Numbered from the stretch's first letter, positions 15,716 through 25,957 are shown. The stretch is 64,000 nt of DNA from Streptomyces roseoviridis (GCF_039535235.1 NZ_BAAAWU010000001.1:1-64000), one strand, 5' to 3'. Notes: generated by a model from the sequence alone, not told the origin. Made by a program: numbers and translations.

Positions 15716-16516
15716 ATGCCCGAGGAACCGAACCCGATGTCCAACCTGTGGCCGCTCGTGCCGCCTGGGGCCACCGACTGGCTGCTGGAGCTGTGTGGCG
15801 ACGGCCTGAGCGGGTTCATGCCTCCGGCGATGCCTGACGCGGCGTGGGTGCTCAACGCCATGTACAAGCACGAGCAGGGACCAACCGAAGTGTCGTACGA
15901 CGAGTACCACCAGGCACGTCTTGCCGACGGAAGCACCCAGCCCCACATTGTGGGGGGCCTCGATCTCGACGCCGTGAACGTCGCCACGGGGGGAGGTCTG
16001 GGCCGTGCCCGGCACCCCGGCTCTGGCTGGCGGCGGCTGCGCTGGACCGAGCTCGCCCAGCGGACCGGCGACCCGATAGTGCCCAACGGACTGATGCCCT
16101 CCTACCGCTGCTTCCCCTCAGCCAAGAAGGAGGGCAGCTGGCCACTGGGCATGGTCCCACCGACCGAAGGAAGCCTGGACCGGGAGACCTGGAACCGGCT
16201 GATCGCCACCCTCACCCAGTACAGCCCCGCAGGCCCGGACACCCGCTGCCTTGCCTACTACAACCCGCTGACGCTCGGAGCCACCGACTTCGACAACCTC
16301 CACGTGCGCGCGGGTCAGCTCGGTGACGCCGACCTCCTGTACGACCAGTCCGAAGCAGACTTCAGCCCGTCCAATCTTTGGGCCGATGACCGCTCCTGGG
16401 TCCTGTGCACCGACTACGACCTGTGGGCCACCAAGGTCGCCGGTTCACCAGCCCTCATCGACGCGTTGTTGAACGACTCCGAAATCGAGGCGGTTCGCCT
16501 GCCCTGGGCACACTGA
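15716..16516 (+). CDS. Hypothetical protein
   Basis: A 266-residue intact protein, acidic and Trp/Tyr-rich (LWPLVPPGATDWLLELCGDG, GGLGRARHPGSGWRRLRW, ADDRSWVLCTDYDLWATKV). There is no signal peptide or membrane segment. The last part (SPALIDALLNDSEIEAVRLP) resembles the C-terminal end of Streptomyces cytosolic proteins that often sit beside toxin or mobile genes, but I cannot assign a family. ATG 15716 is used; ATG 15737 is also possible. It is followed directly by an IS5-type remnant. Confidence 0.65.
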   Translation: MPEEPNPMSNLWPLVPPGATDWLLELCGDGLSGFMPPAMPDAAWVLNAMYKHEQGPTEVSYDEYHQARLADGSTQPHIVGGLDLDAVNVATGGGLGRARHPGSGWRRLRWTELAQRTGDPIVPNGLMPSYRCFPSAKKEGSWPLGMVPPTEGSLDRETWNRLIATLTQYSPAGPDTRCLAYYNPLTLGATDFDNLHVRAGQLGDADLLYDQSEADFSPSNLWADDRSWVLCTDYDLWATKVAGSPALIDALLNDSEIEAVRLPWAH

Positions 16517-16584
16517 TGACGAGCAGCCCTGACCCTTTCCCGGCCCTGGAGCGCGGGCACATCCCAGTTCCTGCCCGCTGGGGC

Positions 16585-17120
16585 CGGACGGACTCGCCGA
16601 TCTGCTGAGGCGTCTTCTGAAGGCGATTCGGTCCAGGTGGCGGATCCTGCCGCCGGGGAAGATCGCGGTGATCGTCCTGGCCGTACTGCGCCATGATCAG
16701 CGCCTGGCCGACATGGCCGGCGGCAACGATGTGTCCTCGTCACCGTCCGCCGCTGGCACGACGAGCTGGTCGGACTACTCGCCTCCCAGGCGCCGCGGCT
16801 GGAGCGTGCCCCGCGGAAGGTCGCCAAGCAGAGCGGGGAGGTGGTCCTGATCGACGGCACCCTCATCGGCACCAGGTGTCGCACCGGCAAGGCCGACCGA
16901 CGGAACTGCTCCGGCAAGCACCGCAGCCATGGCCTGCACTCCCGCGCCCTGACCGACGAGAACGGTCGCCTGATCTGAATATCTGCCACCTGGCCCGGCC
17001 GTACCCACGACAACACCGCCGCCCGCCACGACCTCATCCTGGCCATCTGCGCGCCGCCGGCCTCGGGGCACTGGCCGACCTCGGCTTCCGCGGCCTGGGC
17101 AACGACATCCTCGGCCGCCG
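16585..17120 (+). mobile_element. IS5-type transposase remnant
   Basis: Frame one reads LLKAIRSRWRILPPGKIAVI and VLAVLRHDQRLADMAGGNDV, the helical N-terminal domain of IS5-type transposases. After a frameshift near 16735 the catalytic domain follows: VRRWHDELVGLLASQAPRLE, EVVLIDGTLIGTRC (first Asp), KADRRNCSGKHRSHGLH, then an in-frame TGA where LIWISATWPG should read on, and GRTHDNTAARHDLI. The end with the catalytic Glu is scrambled. The element is inactive. Confidence 0.75.
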
Positions 17121-17300
17121 TCGTCCGTTGGGCCGTCAGGCCGTCAGGCCGTCAGACGCTCAGGCCCTCAGGAGACCGCCGCCACCCAACCGGGCCGACG
17201 TCCCGAAGCTCGGGTACGTGTCCGGCCTCCACCCCCGCCGCCCCCAGGCGCGCACGCTGGTCCCCGCTGTGGAGCGAGGCCGGCAGGTCGAGATCGCGGG

Positions 17301-18233
17301 TCAGGCCGTGGCCGTCGGGGTCACCTCCACGCTGTAGATCAGGAACCGGTGGTCGGAGAGGTTCGTCTCGCCTTCCGGGGCCTTGGGTTCGACGACGCAC
17401 CAGCGGCCCTTGAGGTTGCTGAAGAGGTAGTCGAGCTTGACGCCGGCTTCGTGGGTCGGGGCGCCCGTCCGTCGGTTCGGGTAGTTCTGCTGGTCGCACT
17501 CGGCGTAACCCGCTTCGCCCGGAAGCCCGTACAGCTCGGCCGGCTTCCACACCTTGGCGTGCTCGGCCCCGGCCTCCGGCGTACGGGTGTTGAAGTCGCC
17601 GCCGAAGACGACCTGGGGGAAGTCCTCGACGATGTCCTTGACCGCCAGCTGGTAGTCGTCGCGGTAATCCAGCTGAGGGAAGTCCTGGTCCGACTCACTG
17701 CGCGGGGAGTGGACGTTGCACAGTCGGACCTCGAAGTAGGTGGCCGTCGCGCACTGGAACGGCGGGACCAGCGCCGTCTGAGGCTGCAGCATCGGGTACT
17801 GCACCGGATCCGTGAGGCCCGCCTTCACCACGATCGCGGTGCCGACGTTGTCGGCGGCGTCCTTCGGCTGGTTGGTCCCCGGCAGGGTCTCGCAGGGGCT
17901 GACCGTCAGTGCGCCCTTCTGCGACCAGTGGTACGGGGTGAAGTTCACGCTCCACGCGGCACCGAGCTGCGATTTGAGCTCGGTCAGCGTGCTCTGGCAG
18001 ACCTCCTGCAGGAGCATGGCCTGGACATACTTGTCCTGCACCTTCTGCTTCAGCAGCGCGACCTTCTCCGTGACTTTCCGCTCCCCGCAGCCCCAGCGCG
18101 GTACGTCGCACATGTTCCAGTCCAGCACCTGCAGGTTCGTCCCCGCCGGCGGCGCTACCGCGGCGCTCCCTCCCGGCACGGCGCCGACGATCACCAGAGC
18201 GGCGGCAGCCGCCATCCCCCATATCTTGCGCAC
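17301..18233 (-). CDS. Secreted endonuclease/exonuclease/phosphatase (EEP) family protein
   Basis: 310 residues with a signal peptide (MAAAAALVIVGAVPGGSAAV, about 7-26). The EEP fold motifs are in order: LDWNMCD (Asn), LLQEVCQ (metal-binding Glu), CNVHSPR, FGGDFNTRTP (Asp-Asn) and LSDHRFLIY (catalytic His). All catalytic residues are present, so it is probably active on a phosphodiester outside the cell (DNA, RNA or a phospholipid); the substrate cannot be told. Several cysteines suggest disulphides. GTG 18233 has GGGGAGAGAA upstream. It is divergent from an AraC regulator gene, with about 220 bp between them. Confidence 0.88.
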   Translation of the reverse strand: MRKIWGMAAAAALVIVGAVPGGSAAVAPPAGTNLQVLDWNMCDVPRWGCGERKVTEKVALLKQKVQDKYVQAMLLQEVCQSTLTELKSQLGAAWSVNFTPYHWSQKGALTVSPCETLPGTNQPKDAADNVGTAIVVKAGLTDPVQYPMLQPQTALVPPFQCATATYFEVRLCNVHSPRSESDQDFPQLDYRDDYQLAVKDIVEDFPQVVFGGDFNTRTPEAGAEHAKVWKPAELYGLPGEAGYAECDQQNYPNRRTGAPTHEAGVKLDYLFSNLKGRWCVVEPKAPEGETNLSDHRFLIYSVEVTPTATA

Positions 18234-18438
18234 TTCTCTCCCCTGACGTTGCCAACTGCACTTCGACGTCGATCATCTTCCGTGCCGTCGGGCCGTCTTC
18301 TCGGGGACCGGAGGCGCCACCAGGGGGACACGGGGTGCCAACCGGCTCGCCCCCGGGGGCCCGCGCCACAGGACCTCGCGCCGTCTTGGGGACAGAGTGC
18401 GCCAACAGCCGTAGCCGATCTTGTGCTTTGAGGTGATC

Positions 18439-18444
18439 TATGAT
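18439..18444 (+). promoter_or_regulatory. Probable -10 box for a leaderless AraC regulator transcript
   Basis: TATGAT lies 8 bases before GTG 18453. Transcription would then start at or next to the GTG, giving a leaderless message, which is common in Streptomyces. The -35 region is weak. No ribosome site is visible, which agrees with this reading. Confidence 0.35.
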
Positions 18445-18452
18445 CTCCGTAC

Positions 18453-19481
18453 GTGGCTAGACATCACGGGACCATGTCCTCCGCCCTTGCCCGGCTGAGC
18501 GTCGGTACGGCAAGACTGGCCGGCGTCCCGGACGTCGACTACGCACACCTCCTGGGCCTGGCGCCGGAGTACCTCGGCGACGACCGGTGCCGCATACCCT
18601 CCGCCACCACGGTTCGCATCGCCGAGCTGGCGACCGGCCGCCTGGACTGGCCCGATCTCGCCGCGCTGCTGACGGGGTCTTCGCATGTCGGTGCGCTCGG
18701 CGTCTGGGACTACCTGATCACGGCCGCCCCCACTCCCCTGCAGGGCATCCGGGACGCGGCAGACCTCTTCGCCACCGTTGCCGACGCGGGCAGCGACCAC
18801 CTGCAGGTCAGCGTGGACGGTGGGCAGGTCACCATCAGCCACAGCAACCGTGCCGACATGGCCCACGAGGCGGCGTGCGCCGTACGTGCCTACGGACTCG
18901 GCCTGTACCGAAGACGGCTCGGCGAAGCCGCCCGCCGTGGACTCACTCCGGTCAAGGTGTCTCTGGCCGCCGCAGCGCCGAAACGGCACGACACCCTGGT
19001 CCGCCTGTACGGAACCCGCGCAATCGACTTCGAAGCGCCGACCAGCTCGATCACCTTTCTCACCACTGATCTGACCGTCCGGTCGCCGCACGCCCAGCCG
19101 GGTCTCTCCCCCGTCCTGCGGCAGCACGCCGAGAACACCCTCAGCAGCGCAAGACCACTCCACATCTGGCTGGATCTGTTCCACGCCGCGCTCGAATCCG
19201 CCCGTGGCGAAGAAGACTTCACGCTGGAGGCGGTGGCGCGGCGCATGAGCGTCAGCGCCCGCACGCTGCAGCGCCGCCTTGTTGAGCACGGCACCACGTG
19301 GAGCAGCGAGGTCGACAAGGTACGCCGCGATCGTGTGACGCGGCTCCTGCGGGACACGGAGCTCAGCGTCGAAGCCATCGCCGGCCGCACCGGGTACGCC
19401 GACGCCCGCGCGCTGCGGCGAGCCGTTCAGCGCTGGCACGGCACCACGCCGGCCTCTTTGCGGCACACCGTCTTCCGGTGA
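18453..19481 (+). CDS. AraC-family regulator with N-terminal ligand domain
   Basis: 342 residues. The N-terminal region (LAGVPDVDYAHLLGLAPEYL, then ATTVRIAELATGRLDWPDLA) matches the long ligand-sensing domain of the OruR/ArgR-like AraC group. The C-terminus holds two helix-turn-helices: LEAVARRMSVSARTLQRRL and LSVEAIAGRTGYADARALRR, ending in the family WHGTTPASLR. It is likely a positive regulator; the target is unknown. It is divergent from the secreted EEP nuclease, which is the obvious candidate target. Confidence 0.88.
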   Translation: MARHHGTMSSALARLSVGTARLAGVPDVDYAHLLGLAPEYLGDDRCRIPSATTVRIAELATGRLDWPDLAALLTGSSHVGALGVWDYLITAAPTPLQGIRDAADLFATVADAGSDHLQVSVDGGQVTISHSNRADMAHEAACAVRAYGLGLYRRRLGEAARRGLTPVKVSLAAAAPKRHDTLVRLYGTRAIDFEAPTSSITFLTTDLTVRSPHAQPGLSPVLRQHAENTLSSARPLHIWLDLFHAALESARGEEDFTLEAVARRMSVSARTLQRRLVEHGTTWSSEVDKVRRDRVTRLLRDTELSVEAIAGRTGYADARALRRAVQRWHGTTPASLRHTVFR

Positions 19482-19553
19482 TGCCGAAGGCCCACGGGCG
19501 CATCCCGTCGCAAGCCGCTTCATCCTGCCGACGACTCGTGTTGATCATGTGAA

Positions 19554-21197
19554 CTACGCGCGCGTCAACGCTCCCTGCGGCATTGACGTGCCTCGCCCGT
19601 CCCGGCGAGACTCCTGGCCCATGCAGCCCCCGCGCGTCAGCACCGGCACGGGGACCTCGTCCCTGTTCTCGTACTGCGGGGCGGTCCGCTTGCGGGCCAG
19701 CGGGCGCAGCACGGCCTGGTCCTCGGTGTCGCGCGGGTACAGGGCGCGCAGGTCGGCGGTCGTCCTCCGGCCGTGCCCGACGGGGCGGGTGCAGTTGTCG
19801 AGGGCCGCCTGCACGATCCGTTCCTCAAGCCCGGGTTCATGGCGGCGGCCACGCAGGGCGTAGGCGAGGTGGCGGCGGGCTTCGGCGAGCAGGTGCCGGC
19901 ACGCGAAGGCGCCGCGCATCACATACACCACGACGACGGTGTCCACGGCCACCAGAACGACATCGACGACCCGCGCTTCATCGACCACCGCCGCGACCCG
20001 GGCCCACACCGCCGCGGCCGCGCCGCACGCGCCCGCGCCCGCTCGGCGAGCCCGTAGACGGTGCAGGCTCCGAACGCCCGGACCGCCGATTCCGCCACCG
20101 CGTCCACGGCTCGGTCAGCGACAGCAGCTCCGTGCGCTCGGGCGGGCGGGTCTGGTCGGCAGCCTGGCACGCCAGCGCGTAGCCGGCCCGCAACCCGGCG
20201 GGCGCCCCTGCCGTTCCTCGTACTTGTCCGTGAGAACGGACAGCGCATCCTCGAACTGCTGGCGGCGGGTCGACTGCCAGCCGATCAGCCGCCCGTCGGC
20301 CCCGGCGATCTCCATGACAAGCAGGCGGCCCGGGCTCACGCCCACGCCCACCCGAGCCGGGCCGTCACCTCCTCCATGTACAGCAGGGTGTAGAGGCAGT
20401 CGGCCGCGACGATGTGGTCCAGCATCGTGTTCGCGGAGAGGTTGCCCCACGTCCCGTCCGGCCGCCGGGCGCGGATCGACACGACCGCGTGGTCGTGGAG
20501 CAGTGGCTTGGATTCGGCAGCCCGGGACTCGTAGTGCCGGAACACCGCGACGATCGGCCCGTCCTTCACCGGCCGGCGGTGCTTGCCGCCGCTCCCCCAT
20601 CGGATCTGCGCGACCGACTCCTCCCATCACGCCAGCGTCTTGTCCCGGGCGACGTCCTGGCACGACTCCAGCACCAGCCGGGTCTCGTCACCTCCGAGCG
20701 CCCACGCGATGTGTGCCGTCGACGGGCCCGGAAGACCAAGTCCAGCTCCAGCCACGGCGTGCGCTCCTTCGCCTTGTCGGTCTTCGGCGAGGCGTTGTGG
20801 ACGATGGGCCTGCCCAGCACGGTCGCCCGCCTCGCCTGCGTCGGGCTCTTGCCCTGCGCCAGGAGCTCGCGCTCGATCCGGTCGGCGTCCGGGTGCCGGC
20901 CTTCCTCCAGGAGAAGTTCGCCCTGCCGCTCGGTCACCACGTCCCCGTCCGTCAGGCCGAGCGCGGCAAGGCCCCGGCCCTTCCACACGCCGGGCGGGAC
21001 ACCGGCTTCGTCCTGGGCGGCGCGCAGCGGCGTGCCCACCGGCGGTGGCCGTCACCGACCATCACGCCACGGAAGAGATAGCGCCACCCGTTCCACGGGC
21101 GGACCTCCGACTTGCTGATCACCGGCCCATAGAAACCCGGCGCTGACCTGCACAGAAGCGCGATCTCGGGTGCGTCCCGCCGAGCGGGAGGCATCAC
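19554..21197 (-). pseudogene. MobF (TrwC-like) relaxase remnant, copy 1
   Basis: Pieces of one Streptomyces-type conjugative relaxase read in order over at least five frames: GVWKGRGLAALGLTDGDVVT (N-terminal), STAHIAWALGGDETRLVLES, PIVAVFRHYESRAAESKPLL with HDHAVVSIRARRPDGTWGNL (the histidine motif region), MEIAGADGRLIGWQSTRRQQ, RAGYALACQAADQTRPPERT, and the C-terminal helical region VYVMRGAFACRHLLAEARRH with LRALYPRDTEDQAVLRPLAR. Relaxases nick and lead DNA in conjugation. Multiple frameshifts make it non-functional. The same C-terminal region recurs at 29.7-30.5 kb and 35.3-35.8 kb. Confidence 0.75.
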
Positions 21198-21820
21198 CAG
21201 ATCTTTACCGCCCCGCCCGTCAGGCGGGCCGTCCGATCAGCCCGAGACGGTAAGCCGCCGACCTGTGCACAGTCCGCCGCATGTTGAAGCAACCGACCTA
21301 CGCAGACCCCTGCCCGCTGTCCTCACGACCGATGGAGCCCGAGTTCCGCAGCGTCGGCCGCTCCGCGACAAGACCATCCGGCCCGCACCAACTTCCTCCG
21401 GTACCACCGCGACGGCTGCCAGACCGCCCCAGGAGTTGCGGAGGATCTTGCGGACCAAAGAGTTACCAGGCGGGTCCGGCAAGCCGCAGCGGGGTGTGGG
21501 TGAGTTATCGCGTTGCACGGCCCCCGGAGGGGCCTTTACCCTGCTTGAGTTCCGCCTGCGCCCACTCCGGGGCCCGGCGCTGTGTTTCGAGGTGACGACT
21601 TATCTCCCAGGCCAAGTAGCCGTCCGCAGTTCCCCCACGTTCTGATCGTTTGAACGTGTCCGGGGGCGGACGTCGCGCTGGCCTGAGTTGCGTCACCCAC
21701 CCCCGCGTTTCCCTGTCTCTTCCCGGGTGCAGCTCTGCCGTCTGCCCCGGGTTTCGTGCTTTCCGACCCCGGTGCGGCTGACCGCAGGGCTCCCCGACTC
21801 CGTGAATCAGGAGCCCCACA
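21198..21820. other. Gene-poor stretch with one short coding fragment
   Basis: No intact gene. On the minus strand, 21505-21660 reads GTADGYLAWEISRHLETQRR followed by APEWAQAELKQGKG, a plausible C-terminal fragment of an unknown protein. The rest shows no protein-like frame. The 3' part must hold the promoter of the MFS gene. Confidence 0.35.
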
Positions 21821-23299
21821 GTGCCTTCCCCCGCGCTCGACAACGAGCCGCAGCACACCACCCTGCCCCCAAACCACCCCACACCCGGCCTGTCGAAGAT
21901 GGGCCTGGCTGCCTGGATCGCCCTCCTGGTGCTACTGGGCGCCGAGCTGATGGACATGATCGACCAGTCGGTCGTCCTGACCGCCCTGCCCGCGATCCAG
22001 GAGTCGACCGGCGCCGGACCGGACGCGGTGCAATGGCTGACCACCGGCTACTCCCTGCCCATCGCCGTCGGACTGATCACCGGCGGACGCCTCGGCGACC
22101 TCTACGGCCGGCGCAGGATCCTCCTCATCGGCACCGCCGTGTTCACCACGGCCTCGCTGCTGTGCGGCCTCGCTGCCGGGCTGGGCGTACTGATCGGCGC
22201 CCGCGCCCTCCAAGGCGTGGGCGTGGCCATCATGATCCCGCAGATCCTGGCCACCCTCCACGTCGCCTTTGACGGGCAGAAGCGCAGCAAGGTGTTCGGT
22301 CTGTACGGGGCCATCATGTCGCTCGCCAATGTCCTGGGCCCGGTGATGGGCGGCCTGCTCACCGAGGCCGACCTGTTCGGGCTGTCCTGGCGGCCGATCT
22401 TCCTGGTCAACGTGCCCGTCGGCCTCGCCGTGCTCCTCCTGGGACGCCGATTCATCCCCGAGTCCAGCGTGAAGAAGGCCGACCGGCCCGACCTCACCGG
22501 CATGCTGCTGTCCGCCCTGGCCGTCGTGCTGATCGTCTTTCCGCTCAGCGAGGGCCACCTCCATCACTGGCCGCTGTGGTGCTTCGTCATGCTCGCCGCC
22601 GGTCTCCTTGTGCTGGGCGTCTTCCTGCGCCATCAGCAGCGCAAGCAGGACAAGGCACCCCTTGTGCCGCTGTCCCTCTTCCGGGGCAGGCAGTTCTCCG
22701 GCGGTACGGCCGCGCAGCTGGTGCACGGCCTGCTGTGCGGGCTGTTCTTCATGACCTGGACCCTGTACCTCCAGCACGGGCTGGGCATGAGCCCCTTCCA
22801 CGCAGCCATGGCGTTCGTACTGCTCTCCCTGGGGGAGCTGGCCGGCGCGACGCTCGCGGCGAAGAGCGGCGGGCGCTTTGCCCGCCGCCTTCCCCAGGCC
22901 GGAGCCCTCATTGCGGCCGCTTCGATGGCCGCCTACGGACTCCAGGCCGCTGGAGGTCAGGCAGACCTGACCCTGCTGGCGTTGACCGCTCCGGTGGTGC
23001 TGATCGGGTTCGGTCTCGGCATGGTCAGCGGCCCGCTCGCCGACCTGTCGCTGGCCCGCGTCCGCCACGAGGACGCCGGAGCCGCCTCCGGTCTGTTCAA
23101 CACCGCCATCCATCTGGGCATCGCGCTGGGCACCGCGCTGACTGCCCTGGTGTTCTTCACCACGACCGGTGGCTCGCCCGACGCCGGAGTCAACCGCGAC
23201 GCGTTCATCACCGTGCTGTGGTGGGTCGGCAGCCTCCTCGCCCTGATGTGGGCCCTGATGTTCTTCCTGCCCAAGCGCACGAAGAACCGGGCCGGCTGA
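21821..23299 (+). CDS. MFS drug exporter, DHA2 (14-TM) type
   Basis: 492 residues with about 14 hydrophobic helices. The DHA2 signatures are present: ELMDMIDQSVVLTALPAI in helix 1 (motif D1), GRLGDLYGRRRILLIG (motif A) and GARALQGVGVAIMIPQ (motif B), then NVLGPVMGGLLTE (motif C). Such proton-coupled pumps export drugs or metabolites. GTG 21821 has AGGAG upstream. There is no adjacent TetR regulator, and a strong hairpin follows the stop. The gene is intact in a region of debris. Confidence 0.93.
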   Translation: MPSPALDNEPQHTTLPPNHPTPGLSKMGLAAWIALLVLLGAELMDMIDQSVVLTALPAIQESTGAGPDAVQWLTTGYSLPIAVGLITGGRLGDLYGRRRILLIGTAVFTTASLLCGLAAGLGVLIGARALQGVGVAIMIPQILATLHVAFDGQKRSKVFGLYGAIMSLANVLGPVMGGLLTEADLFGLSWRPIFLVNVPVGLAVLLLGRRFIPESSVKKADRPDLTGMLLSALAVVLIVFPLSEGHLHHWPLWCFVMLAAGLLVLGVFLRHQQRKQDKAPLVPLSLFRGRQFSGGTAAQLVHGLLCGLFFMTWTLYLQHGLGMSPFHAAMAFVLLSLGELAGATLAAKSGGRFARRLPQAGALIAAASMAAYGLQAAGGQADLTLLALTAPVVLIGFGLGMVSGPLADLSLARVRHEDAGAASGLFNTAIHLGIALGTALTALVFFTTTGGSPDAGVNRDAFITVLWWVGSLLALMWALMFFLPKRTKNRAG

Positions 23300-23311
23300 G
23301 CCGGCTCCCCA

Positions 23312-23341
23312 AGGCGGCGGCACTTCCCAGTGCCGCCGCCT
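23312..23341 (+). terminator. Hairpin terminator after the MFS gene
   Basis: AGGCGGCGGCAC, loop TTCCCA, then GTGCCGCCGCCT: a perfect 12-bp stem starting 12 bp after the MFS stop. No T-run. Confidence 0.75.
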
Positions 23342-23379
23342 CTCCCCGTACACCTCACCCGGGGTCAGCCGCTGGCAGG

Positions 23380-24262
23380 CTCGGCGCCCGCGCCGAAGGG
23401 CGGGACGTGTGTGACCGCGACGTCCAGCCGAAGCCGGGCGAAGCACACCGGGTGCCGCCAAGCTCCGCACTCCGGCGCTGGTGTCGGCCGTGATCTCGGC
23501 GACCAGCTCCGGTTCGACGAGCACGACGTCGAGCGGGGCGCGGGGCCTCCAGGAGGTCGTGAACCGTACCCCCTCCCACGGGTGGCCGAGCCTCGCGGGC
23601 GTCAGCCGCTCGGCCAGGTCGCGCGCCGCGTCCGGCCGCAGCGGCGGACTGCGGCCGACCGGCCGGAGCATGCCGGTCTGGGTCGAGGCGGCCCAGCACG
23701 AGCGTCCGCGGCCGCCGCACGGTGCCCGTGACCGCGCCCACCACGGCTTCGGTGGTATCGCGGTGGCGCACCTTGTACAGCGCGCGGGCTCCCCGGCCGA
23801 TACCGCTTCCCGCTCCCCCGGATCACCAGCCCTTCGACGCCCGGCACCTGCGTTCAGGACGTCAGCCACTCGGTGGCCGTCGCCGGGTCGGTCGTCCCCG
23901 GGCACAGCGTCCACCGGGCACCCAGCCCCCGGTCGCTGAACAGCTCCTCCAGGCGTGCGCGCCGCTCGCCGTACGGGAGGTGCAGCAGCTCATGGCCCTC
24001 GAGCTGGAGGACGTCAAAGGCGATGAAGTGCGCCGGCATCTCCCAGGCAAGCCCGGCGGCGGACCGGCCGCCGGAGACCGCTCGCCGCTGGAGCGCCTCT
24101 AACGACATCTGGCCCTCCACCCACACGACCAGCTCGCCATCCATGACCACGCCGTCGGGAAGGTCCGCAGCCGCATCCACGAGATCAGAAAAGCGGCTCC
24201 GCGGGAGGCCGCCGCGGCGGGACTGGACCAGCAGCGGGCCGGGCGTCGACGTCGTGCTGATG
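23380..24262 (-). pseudogene. ATP-dependent DNA ligase remnant
   Basis: The central part reads LPDGVVMDGELVVWVEGQMS, LEALQRRAVSGG, MPAHFIAFDVLQLEGHELLH, LPYGERRARLEELFSD and WTLCPGTTDPATATEWL, the adenylation domain of LigC/LigD-type ligases after the catalytic lysine. A second frame then gives GVEGLVIRGSGKRYRPGSPR (motif IV/V), RALYKVRHRDTTEAVVGAV and the OB-fold region, again with frameshifts. The N-terminus with the lysine motif is missing. It is a decayed accessory ligase. Confidence 0.75.
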
Positions 24263-24310
24263 GAAGAGGACGGCTACCGCATCAGCCTGACCGCAGCGTT
24301 CGCCCGCTGA

Positions 24311-24848
24311 GCGGGAGGAGGCCAACGCCTGCACCCTCGGCGTCGGCCCCTACAGCGACTTCGACGCCGATCAGGAGCAGCAGGCGCTGAAGCTGTTCGC
24401 TCAGTGGGTCGAAGAGCACCGCAACGAACAGCATCTGCTGCGGCGCCATGCGTGCGCCGTGATCGGCGACCGTACCGGGCGGGTGCCGGGGCGGCCAGGT
24501 CGTCGTACGGGTTCGTCAGCTGGCTTTCAGGTAGTCACCAGCGGGTCCGGTCCGTTCGGCGGTGGCGCCGCCAGCGAGGCGGACGGCGAGGGTGACGACC
24601 AGGTCGAGGAGTGGCCGGACTCGGACGGGGTCGGTGGTGACGGTGTCGAAGGCGTGCGCGGCGCTGGTCGACTCCGGCATCCGGGCCGCCGTCGCCCGGT
24701 GATTGCCGAACCCCGGAAAGGACGAGGGAACCAGGTTGCTTTCAAACCTCGTTGTCTTCCGGTTCTGAGCTCAAGGAAACTACGGCGGCGGGTCTGGACC
24801 GTTCCGCGGCGGCAGGGCCTTAGGTCCGGCTACGAGAGGTGAGTGAGA
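24311..24848. other. No intact gene; two coding fragments
   Basis: On the plus strand 24312-24480 reads CTLGVGPYSDFDADQEQQAL followed by KLFAQWVEEHRNEQHLLRRH, an unknown fragment. On the minus strand 24524-24710 reads AHAFDTVTTDPVRVRPLLDL then VVTLAVRLAGGATAERTG, which looks like a C-terminal helical fragment of a regulator. The last 130 bases carry the promoter and ribosome site of the next gene. Confidence 0.35.
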
Positions 24849-25634
24849 ATGACGAGCACGAACCCCATCCACGGGACGGAGGGGCCGCCGCTGCTTCCGC
24901 AGGGCGTTGACGGACCCGCCCGGCGGTCTCCCAGCCGACTGCGGCTCATGGGCGCGTTACTGATCATGTCGTCCCTGATTCCGGCCCTGGGCTGCTATCT
25001 CGTGTTCACCGCGTGGCTGCCCTCCGACAGCAAGCGATATCAGGACTACGCGGCGGCCGAGCCCTGCCCTGCCGGCACGACGTCGGAAAAAGGGGAGAAC
25101 TGTCTTCGTACGGTCTCTTTCACCGTCCAGAGCACGAAGATCAAGCAGAGTAAAAGCGGCAGCTACAAAGCGACCTTGTCGGGCGGACCCTTCTGGAACG
25201 GGGTCGTGCTTTTCGGAGACCCGGGGCCGCTGCTGGAACGGCTTGAGCCGGGAGACCAGGTCACCGGCACCGTCTGGCGCGGCGACGTCACGACGCTCAG
25301 GAAGGGAGATATTCAGCAGAGCACCTCCGAAGAACCCCGCGACGAACCCCAGATGACAGTCGCCCTCGGCACGTTCCTGGGTCTCCTGGCAGCCATGGGC
25401 CTCGTCTTCGGCGCGGTGCGGATGGTCAGGCCCCTCGACCACGAGCCCTATACCTGGCGCCGGTACGGGAAACCCCTGGTCGCCGCCCTGGCAATTAGCT
25501 GTGCTGCCGTGGGGTTGCCTTCCGTGTGGCTCGGCATACCGTCGTGGGTTGTTCCCACCGTTGCCGTACCGGTCGTGGTGTACACGGCCTGGCTGCTCCG
25601 GCGGCGACAGCCCCATGCTGCCCATGGTGCGTAA
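24849..25634 (+). CDS. Membrane protein with four helices and an extracytoplasmic domain
   Basis: 261 residues. A first helix (LMGALLIMSSLIPALGCYLV) is followed by a 130-residue outside domain with two cysteines (PCPAGTTSEKGENC), a beta-rich part (SGSYKATLSGGPFWNGVVLF) and GDQVTGTVWRGDVTTL. Three more helices follow (ALGTFLGLLAAMGLVFG, LVAALAISCAAVGLP, VVPTVAVPVVVYTAWLL) and an Arg-rich end. ATG 24849 has GAGAGG 9 bases upstream. It resembles Streptomyces hypothetical membrane proteins of the DUF3592 type, without proof. Confidence 0.7.
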   Translation: MTSTNPIHGTEGPPLLPQGVDGPARRSPSRLRLMGALLIMSSLIPALGCYLVFTAWLPSDSKRYQDYAAAEPCPAGTTSEKGENCLRTVSFTVQSTKIKQSKSGSYKATLSGGPFWNGVVLFGDPGPLLERLEPGDQVTGTVWRGDVTTLRKGDIQQSTSEEPRDEPQMTVALGTFLGLLAAMGLVFGAVRMVRPLDHEPYTWRRYGKPLVAALAISCAAVGLPSVWLGIPSWVVPTVAVPVVVYTAWLLRRRQPHAAHGA

Positions 25635-25636
25635 CG

Positions 25637-25945
25637 ACGAGAGCGCCGGGACCGCAACCGTGCCGTCGCGATCCGCGAGTGCACCCGCGCATGGGGCGCG
25701 AACTAACCGCCGGCGGCAAAGAGTGCGACGAGTTTCCCTTCGCCACCACCTACGAAGGCTCCGCAGCCTCCGAGTTCGACATGCACGTCGAAGAGAACAA
25801 CTTCTCTGTGCTGCCCGTACCCGGTCCCCAGAACGGCGCCGCCGGCAACCTGCTGAGCGGCTTCTACAATGCCAACCGGATCATCGACGGCCTAGACGAC
25901 GGATTCCCCGTCAAAGTCAAAACCAGGTGTGGCCGGCGCCGAGCG
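25637..25945 (+). pseudogene. NucA/NucB-type secreted nuclease, C-terminal fragment
   Basis: The fragment reads NRAVAIRECTRAWG in one frame and, after a slip near 25700, GGKECDEFPFATTYEGSAAS, NNFSVLPVPGPQNGAAGNLL and SGFYNANRIIDGLDDGFPVK in the next. The CDEFPFATTYEG and PVPGPQNGAAG segments are hallmarks of the NucA/NucB deoxyribonuclease domain, often the tip of secreted or polymorphic toxins in actinomycetes. The N-terminal part is missing. A strong hairpin follows. Confidence 0.7.
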
Positions 25946-25957
25946 CCGGCCACACCT
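25925..25957. terminator. Bidirectional hairpin between two converging fragments
   Basis: AGGTGTGGCCGGCGC, loop CGA, GCGCCGGCCACACCT: a perfect 15-bp stem. It sits between the NucA/NucB fragment and a minus-strand gene tail, so it could stop transcription from both sides. Confidence 0.75.

Noticed and set aside
21932..23914. A 660-codon minus-strand frame
   Set aside because: Antisense to the MFS exporter for most of its length and charged low-complexity; only its upstream tail touches the real ligase remnant in one frame.
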